Assembly (NCBI GenBank): GCA_951812925.1
Contig: OX638370.1
Location: 4,364,001 to 4,428,000, forward strand
DNA: 64,000 bases
Reading direction: 5' to 3'
DNA from: Calliopum simillimum
Taxonomy: Eukaryota > Arthropoda > Insecta > Diptera > Lauxaniidae
This document shows, in pieces, positions 57,724-64,000 of the stretch (the first letter of the stretch is position 1; the number at the start of each line of letters is the position of its first letter). The notes under the pieces were generated by a model, which made no database searches, was not told the DNA's origin, and saw only the letters and a list, made by a program, of their open reading frames with translations. A program made the position numbers and the translations under genes.

Positions 57724-58754
57724 CTGTGTGTCATATGTGAAGGAGGCCAGTGATGACAAATGAACAGTTGATGTTGATGAAAACATACGAGGCAGCAACA
57801 AAGTATGCGTGAGAAAGTAAAGAAAAAAAGGAAAAAGAAAAGAGAAGTGTAAATTGAAGAAATTGTGTTGGCTTAAATAATTTTCATGTTTTTTCTTCCT
57901 TTTTACATTAATATTTAAAGCGTAAGACGTTCGAACTCACACACATTTACATTAAAAAGGATGCTTCAAAGCATCGTTAGCATATGATGAACTTTTGGAG
58001 ATTACTTAGTGGCATTGGCTGCTTGCTCTTCCCCACTTTTTGCACAGTAGTACCTACTTAGTTGAAACGCGTCGAACTGTTTGAATTTAATTTTATAAAT
58101 AAATTTCGAGCCAAAATAAATACACAATATGACAAACGTCTAGTCTGTTTGTGTGAGTGTTGTTTGGTTGCCTGGCAGCTGTATGAGTGCGTGTGTGTGT
58201 GTAAGAAATGAAAAAGGGATATTTTATTGCGCTTGTTAATAATTTACTTATGCACGAAAAGCTCAATATTTGCACATGTGTGTTGATGAAGTAATTTTTC
58301 GCAATTTTTTTCCCCTTTTTAAAATGTTTGGGTATCAAATTCACAAAGTTTAATCTTTTTAATTTCAATACCATAAAAAATTTAATATCATTTTTTAATT
58401 TCGAAATATTTATTCGAAAATTATGTAAAATTGGTTTACATAGCACAATATGAATTTTATATAAAATGGTTTAAGAAATTTTCATATGAACTTCTGTATA
58501 AAATTTATACAAAAATAGTATAAAAGATTTTTGTATGGTAATACTATTAAATTTAAACCAAAATAAAGTAATTTGCATTAATACTTTATTTGTATGAATT
58601 TTATACAAATAAGTATAAACGGTTTGTATACCAAGTTGTAGCATAGATTTTATACCAAATTTGGAGTGGATTTGTATTCATTCCAATTTGGTTTGAATTT
58701 TAAACCCAAACTATTTGCTGTGTACTGAAGTCCCATTTTGGCTTAAAAAAAAAA

Positions 58755-59060
58755 CATGTTTTTCGGTCATAACTTTTTTCTCAATTAAAAAAAAATAGAT
58801 ACCCAACATTGCTTTAGAAATAAAAACTAAAATTATAAAAATTTTGGCGTTTAAAAATTAAAAATTTTTTTGGGGTTATAGATAGTATTCTCATGCCAAA
58901 ATCGAGTTTTTACGTTTTTCAATTACACGGTCGATAAAACGATTTTTTACTCAAAAGAAAAATCATCTAACGAAAAAGTGTTGGAGGCAAAAAATGCTAG
59001 AAATTGCTCAAAGAATATGTACGTCTGAATTTTTCATAATTTTTTGAGATATTTTATATT
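58755..59060. repeat. Dispersed repeat family D3, copy 2
   Basis: Direct copy of the 56.5-kb repeat with GGTCATAACTTTTTTC, TTGCTTTAGAAATAAA, GTTATAGATAGTATTC and TTTTTACGTTTTTCAATTAC. No gene. Confidence 0.72.
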
Positions 59061-59249
59061 TTTTCAAAAATTGATCAAATTGAAAGTTTTCAGCTGCTAG
59101 GCTCACGCTACTCAGCAAATCATGGCATCTGCGAAAACAATTTCATAATCCGTAAATTGCTTAGAATGACTCAAAGAATAGGTGAGAGTTTTTGCAGAAT
59201 TTTTGGAAATTTTTTATTTTTTTTTTTTTTTTTGTTTTTTTTTTTTTAT

Positions 59250-59615
59250 AAAATTACTTTTAAATTAAAAAGCAGCCAGTTATCAAAATTGAAATTTTTG
59301 TAGAGCATACAAGCCCCAACAAGAAATCATAACTATTTTGTTTTTAACTGACATCGGAGCAGAGTTAACAACCTTGAATTATAATTTGTAGCTGGCCATA
59401 TATAAAAACTATATATTTACGTACAGCATACTTGAGTTTATTGCAATAAATAGAGACTACGTTAAAGAATAGTATCCGAACTGATGACAAATAGTTCAAA
59501 AAATTTATTGTGATATAAAGCACATATCTGTGGACTTTTGATAAAACAGTATGACTCGAGACAATAAGACAATTTTCTACGAAATTAGTCATTAAATTTA
59601 ATTACGTTGATGCTT
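59250..59615. repeat. Family D4, single unit plus tail
   Basis: One unit (AAAAAGCAGCCAGTTATCAA to CATCGGAGCAGAG) followed by a ~200-bp tail with GGCCATATATAAAAACTATA, AGTATCCGAACTGATG and TTTATTGTGATATAAAG. The same tail follows the array at 62.0 kb, so both come from one element. Confidence 0.78.
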
Positions 59616-60150
59616 GTTGGTAACAAAATATTCAAAAATTATTTTGATCCCCGTCCAAAGTGCCCTTTTTTTAAAGATATTTATTAAGACCTTCGGCAAA
59701 GGTACTTAAAAATTTAACTACAAACCATAAATAAAATTAATTCTATTTAAAGAAGTGATCTCTGATTCCACACGGTTGGAAATATCACGTATGAAATTAC
59801 AAAAAAAAAAAACACAAACAAATTTAAAAAAGTTCATTTAGTTAATGAACAATTTCAACAAAACAGTGATGCCATGCCTGTGATACATTCATTGCTCTTC
59901 ATCACAAACACCACCAACCAACATCAGCTGCCTGATGGATGGTTAAGTGACAACAACATAAACATTGAAATGGGTAAGAACAACAGCAACAACAACAAAG
60001 AACCAACGTAAATAAACAACAACATGCAAATCACATGAAATTGAGTGTAGCTTAAGAGAAATGTGCTTGCTGGAGAAGAAGATGAAGACAAACAAGTAGC
60101 TTACGCGTCACCATTACGCGAATGATGCGTGTATACCTACTTTGTTTACA

Positions 60151-60156
60151 TGTTGT

Positions 60157-60193
<37 letters not shown>
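60151..60193. repeat. GTT microsatellite
   Basis: About fourteen GTT units with one GAT interruption, in intron. Confidence 0.93.
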
Positions 60194-61379
60194 TTGGCTT
60201 ACAACATTACAACAAACAATCTGACTCTCTGAAGAAGTGTAACACATAAAAAATTTGCTAGCAAATAAATTTGTTTTTCATATTTTACAGGTTGTTTTTG
60301 TTGTTGTCGTTGTTGTTCTCGCATTGCGCGTCCTTTTTCCATTTTGTTGTTTGTATATCATTCATTATACACGACGACGACGTTGTTGCTGCTGATGTTG
60401 ATGATGATGTATCTATGTATGTACATATATTTATGTGCGTGTGGATGAGCAAGTGTAAAGTGCAGAGAACCAATACATTTGCGCTTCATCAAGGATAAAC
60501 GACATCATAAAGCATAAAAATGAAAAAAAAAAAATTACAAAAAATAAAAAAAATTACGCGTAGCATTTTGTTGTAGGTTAAAAAGAAAGATTAAAATACA
60601 GGGTGTGCTAAATTTGATCTTAATTTGTAGAAAAATATATGACTAAAATCGTGTTTGGTTTTACCACTCAAAAATGTTTTTAATTTATTACTTTTGTGGT
60701 AAAACGCTTGTACTCCTTTGCTTAAAATATATATAGATATATAAATGCCAACCAAAACACCCTATGATATTCAGTTATAAATTTATTTATGCAAAATTTT
60801 ATTTGTATGTGTTTTCAAACCAACAAAGCTGACAAAAAAAATACTCTTAAGACTTTCTTGCTTTCCATCACACGGTTGTAATTCACTTGGGTTTTTATGT
60901 CATCCTCATCAGTGGTGCTCACAGCACACAGTGGCATCAGCAGCAGCAATATATGAATGATGCTCTTGCAGTACTATAGAATGGCATCCAAATTATACCC
61001 CCACATTGCTATAACCACACGCACACATCCAGAGGAAGATATAACATTTGTCATGTGTTTGGTGCGACAATTTTTTCTCACACCCAAAGCGCGCCGCATA
61101 TCTTCTTACAACTCATGAATTCTTTCATTGCTTTAAATTCATCACGAGTGGTTTAAGTGAGAAAAAAAAAAAGAATGTTGTCTCTCTATCCTTGAAATTT
61201 GAATATTATTTAATGCACAGTGGGATTAATTAATGTTAAGTGTTGTGATACAAGAGGGAAACTTGACACTTCCAAAATAGTCAGAATTTTCAAGTACGAT
61301 GCAATAATTTTGCTCACAATTGGCAACAGAAGAAAAAACAACACATTTTGAATTAAAAAAATTTTTTTTTTTTCTTTTT

Positions 61380-62260
61380 TTCTTTTGGTTATAACTTTTA
61401 AATTAAAAAGCAGCCAGTTATCAAACTTGAAATTTTTGTAGAGCATACTGGCCCCAACAAGAAATCATAAACATTCTGTTTTTACTGATATCGGAGCTGA
61501 GTTATACAACTTTGAAAATTAAAAAATTTTTTTTTAATTTTTTTTTAAATTTTTTTTTTTTATTTTGGTAATAACCCTTAAATTAAAAAGCAGCCAGTTA
61601 TCAAACTTTAAATTTTTTTAGAGCATACCAGCCCCAACAATAAATCATAAATGTTTTATTTTTTACTGATATCGAAGCTGAGTTATACAACTTTGAAAAT
61701 TTTAATTTTTTTTTTTTTTGAGTTTTTTTGCTTTTGCCAATAACTTTTAAATTAAAAATCCGCCAGTTTTCAAACTCTATATTTTCGTAGATCATACCAG
61801 ACTCAAGAAGAAATCATAAATACATATTTTGTTTATTACTGATACCGGAGCTGAGTTATACAACTTTTAAAATTTAAAAAATTTTTTTTAATTTTTTTTT
61901 TTGCTTTTGGCTATAACTTTTCAATAAAACAGCAGCCAGTTATCAAACTTTAAATTTTTGTAGAGCATACTAGGCCCAACAAGAAATCATAAATATTTTG
62001 TTTTTACTGATATCGAAGCTGAGTTATAAGACTCTGAATTTTAATTTTTAGGTGGCCATATATAAAAACTATATTTTCGTACTGCATATTTAAGTTTATT
62101 GGAATAAATAAAGAATACGTTACAAAACAGTATCCGAACTGATGTAAGATAATTGAAAAAATTTATTGTGGCATAAAATACATATCTGTAGATTTTTGAC
62201 AAAACAACATAACTCAAGATAAGACAATTTTCCAAGAACTAAGTCATAAAATTTAATAAC
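61380..62260. repeat. Family D4 tandem array, ~175-bp unit
   Basis: Four tandem units, near 61384, 61564, 61735 and 61908, each with AAAGCAGCCAGTTATCAAAC (third copy CCGCCAG), GTAGAGCATAC, CCCAACAAGAAATCATAAA and GAGCTGAGTTATA. They are followed by the tail that also occurs at 59.4 kb. Units are separated by long T-runs. Confidence 0.85.
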
Positions 62261-63142
62261 GTTGCTTTTACTTATGTCTCTATGATTTTTAGTTTCAGGT
62301 ATATAAGAGTGTCCCATTATTCATGCAAGATATGAGTTTGCTGCCAATTGTGCGGTTTAACGTTGCTCACAAGAAATGGAAAACTTGTTGACGGCTGATA
62401 GCTTAAAGCTTGTAAGTTAAATTAAAATATGGGATTTTGCGCTGCTTCAACGAAATTCAGCTACATTTTTAAAAAGCAGTAAAGCTCCTGAAAAGTTGCC
62501 AATTTCGAGTTAGGTTGTTTTGTCAAAGTGCCACAGTATATATGCAATCTGTAAAGCTTTGCGTGTACTAGAGCTCAATATGTGTTATGATAGTTTTCTT
62601 TATAGTCGAAATTTTTCAACAGAATATGGCGTTTTATGCATGATTGTTATAATTTCGTTACCACTGTGCATTATACATTGTAGGAAAAAAGTATATAAAA
62701 TAAACGCTTGCATAAGTAAGTGTATGTAAGAGTGTGTTGAGAAAGTGCACTGAGAATATGTTACACTTTTATATTTTAAAAATGCTTCATTTCTCTAAAG
62801 CCATCCCCAAACTCATTCACTTTGGTCTGCTACTTGCCGTCTTACTATCTGTGTGTGTAAACATCAGTCTCATCCTTGCTTGCTGCTTGTAAGATGCGTT
62901 GCCTTTAGTAGCTTTTTGTACACTGCGAATTATCCCTAACAAGCTACACTTGAAACACAAATTTGCAATTCTTGATTTGACAAAGAGTTTTGCAAGGCTG
63001 CCTCCGCTGCTGCTGCTGCTGCTGATGTGATGCGATGAGTTGCAACGCAACGCTTAACTTGCAACCAAACGAACGTGCCAAACTAAGCTAATTGCTAAGG
63101 GATTACAAGGGTACACCAGCATGTTAGTGTTTGTGTTTTTCC

Positions 63143-63175
<33 letters not shown>
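63143..63175. repeat. Compound TA/GT microsatellite
   Basis: Eight AT units run straight into eight TG units within intron. Confidence 0.93.
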
Positions 63176-63490
63176 CTTAAATAAATGGCTTAAAAATTTA
63201 CTGAATACTTGTTAATAAGTTAATGAAATGCAATTGAGAGAAAAATGCGTTGCATACTTTGTGGTGCTTATTACTTTGAGCTTCAGCAAGCTTGCTTTTT
63301 ACATTAAACTTTGTGTCTCTTTTGAGCTTTAATTGGATAACATTTGCATTTTGCATATTTAAAGCATTATAATTATGCCTTAAGCATTTTTTTTTTTATA
63401 TATTATGCTCTCTGAAATTTTAAAAATTTTGCTTAAATACAAATTCTAATTCTAAGTTAGATTTAGTCCAGAATATATCCGTATACTTAC

Positions 63491-63627
63491 ACAAAACTGT
63501 TAATTCCACTTCTGCTTTGAGCGGTGTTTGTGACATCACATTACTGGCTTCACAACGAAATCGCGCCTTATTATCGCTCGCTTCCGCCGTAAAAGTGTAA
63601 ATATTTTCTGACAGCCGTCCAGCAGTC
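63491..63627 (-). CDS. sns: Exon 1 of window: second half of an Ig domain
   Basis: 137 nt coding for the C-terminal half of an Ig domain. The F strand reads NKARFRCEASN with the second disulphide Cys, and the G strand reads AEVELTVL. The acceptor is a pyrimidine-rich tract ending TTCTAG and the donor is T/GTAAGT. The exon enters in phase 2 and leaves in phase 1. Its last base T joins TT of the next exon to give Phe, making the interdomain linker VLFAPTH. The first half of this domain, with its first Cys and Trp, must be in an exon outside the window. The sequence outside the exon on both sides is intron. Confidence 0.93.
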
Positions 63628-64000
63628 CTAGAATTCGGAAAAATTAAAAACATAAGTAGATTTATATACTTATACTACGTTTCCACGTAGATTTATGAGG
63701 CGATTAATAGCTGTTTCGAAATTTAGCTTCAAATCTCGTCTTGAATCATATGATTTACCATAAAAACCTAAATTTATTTCTGACCAGGTTTATAGTAAAA
63801 CTGCGTATAAATCTCATCAGGGCTACTGATTTTGGCTGTTGCCGACAAAGTGCCAACTCTTAACTTTGGCAATTTTCTGACAAGATTTATGTTAAATCTG
63901 CATATAAATCTCTACAGAGTTTTCGACTTTGGCTGTTTCCGACCAAGTGGCAACCCTTAACTTGACAATCACCATATAAAAATAAATCTATTTCTGACGA
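63628..64000. repeat. Upstream intron with dispersed repeat family D2
   Basis: This is intron 5' of exon 1. It is filled by a repeat marked by TTTCCAC, GATTTATGAG, TTTTGGCTGTT and CCAAGTGGCAACCCTTAAC, itself partly duplicated (near 63.80 and 63.90 kb). The same pieces occur near 29.04-29.13 and 43.83-43.97 kb. No coding pattern. Confidence 0.7.

Larger units (their letters stand above)
57724..63490. other. 5.8 kb intron between exons 1 and 2
   Basis: It holds a second copy of the 56.5-kb dispersed repeat, the 61.4-62.3 kb tandem array and its relative near 59.3 kb, and two microsatellites. Between 59.8 and 61.2 kb there is CAA/GTT-rich intron, and between 62.3 and 63.4 kb I see nothing recognisable besides a TA/GT run. 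No exon is needed, since exon 1 and exon 2 join in phase. Confidence 0.72.
10297..63627 (-). other. sns: Gene span (partial): nephrin-family Ig/FnIII receptor, sns/hbs-like
   Basis: Thirteen exons on the minus strand join into one open frame; each boundary has AG/GT and the phases agree at every junction. The product has Ig halves with Cys and Trp in the right places, about nine N-glycosylation sequons, one FnIII domain and transmembrane exons, which is the nephrin/Sns order. In flies Sns and Hbs sit on fusion-competent myoblasts and nephrocytes and bind Kirre/Duf or Rst on the partner cell, driving myoblast fusion and slit-diaphragm formation; this is family knowledge. The N-terminal exons lie beyond the right edge and the cytoplasmic tail beyond the left edge. 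Assignment to sns rather than hbs rests on remembered similarity and is about 70 percent sure; membership of the nephrin family is near certain. Confidence 0.93.

Noticed and set aside
1..64000. CRISPR arrays, operons, ribosome binding sites or bacterial terminators
   Set aside because: The sequence is animal genomic DNA with spliced exons; tandem arrays here lack unique spacers of constant length between identical repeats.

Overview
The window is AT-rich animal genomic DNA that carries the middle and membrane-spanning part of one large minus-strand gene and otherwise intron. Conceptual splicing gives 13 exons (63627 down to 10297). Every splice phase matches the next, and the reading frame is continuous for about 790 codons. 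The product is a nephrin-family cell-adhesion receptor: a run of immunoglobulin (Ig) domains, one fibronectin III (FnIII) domain, then membrane-spanning segments. From remembered family sequence it most resembles the insect protein Sticks and stones (Sns); its paralogue Hibris (Hbs) is the main alternative. Gene structure, CAA/CAG-rich introns, mariner relics and TATG-type microsatellites suggest a higher fly (Brachycera, possibly a tephritid). That is an inference, since no species-diagnostic sequence was searched.

Layout, in gene order (right to left). 63628-64000 is upstream intron. Exons 1-3 (63627-57268) encode the end of one Ig domain and all of the next. A 30.7 kb intron follows (57267-26562). 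Exons 4-5 (26561-26425 and 18482-18329) are split by a 7.9 kb intron and make one Ig domain. Exons 6-11 (18216-14603) are compact and encode four Ig domains and the FnIII domain. Exons 12 (13684-13493) and 13 (10425 or 10443 to 10297) each encode a transmembrane helix with the same phase at both ends. The rest of the window (10296-1) is intron leading to cytoplasmic-tail exons outside the window. No start codon, stop codon, promoter or polyadenylation site of the gene lies in the window, and I see no second gene and no standard tRNA or rRNA gene.

The introns hold most of the sequence and are full of repeats: two copies of one mariner family, a piggyBac-type MITE in two copies, three copies of a 1.1 kb inverted-repeat element with tRNA-like pol III boxes (one inverted and truncated), several foldback elements, five families of longer tandem repeats, a 0.7 kb pure hexamer array, and four arrays of a diverged 19-bp satellite.

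The observations I rate highest are: (1) a 16-bp motif, ACTCATACGTCATGTT, found 12 times in 27 kb of two adjacent introns, usually at the end of a decayed ~160-bp repeat whose body is far less conserved; (2) two related, phase-compatible transmembrane exons in one receptor gene; (3) 19-bp satellite arrays of opposite orientation on either side of exon 4, able to base-pair in the pre-mRNA; (4) the nested pol III-box inverted-repeat elements.
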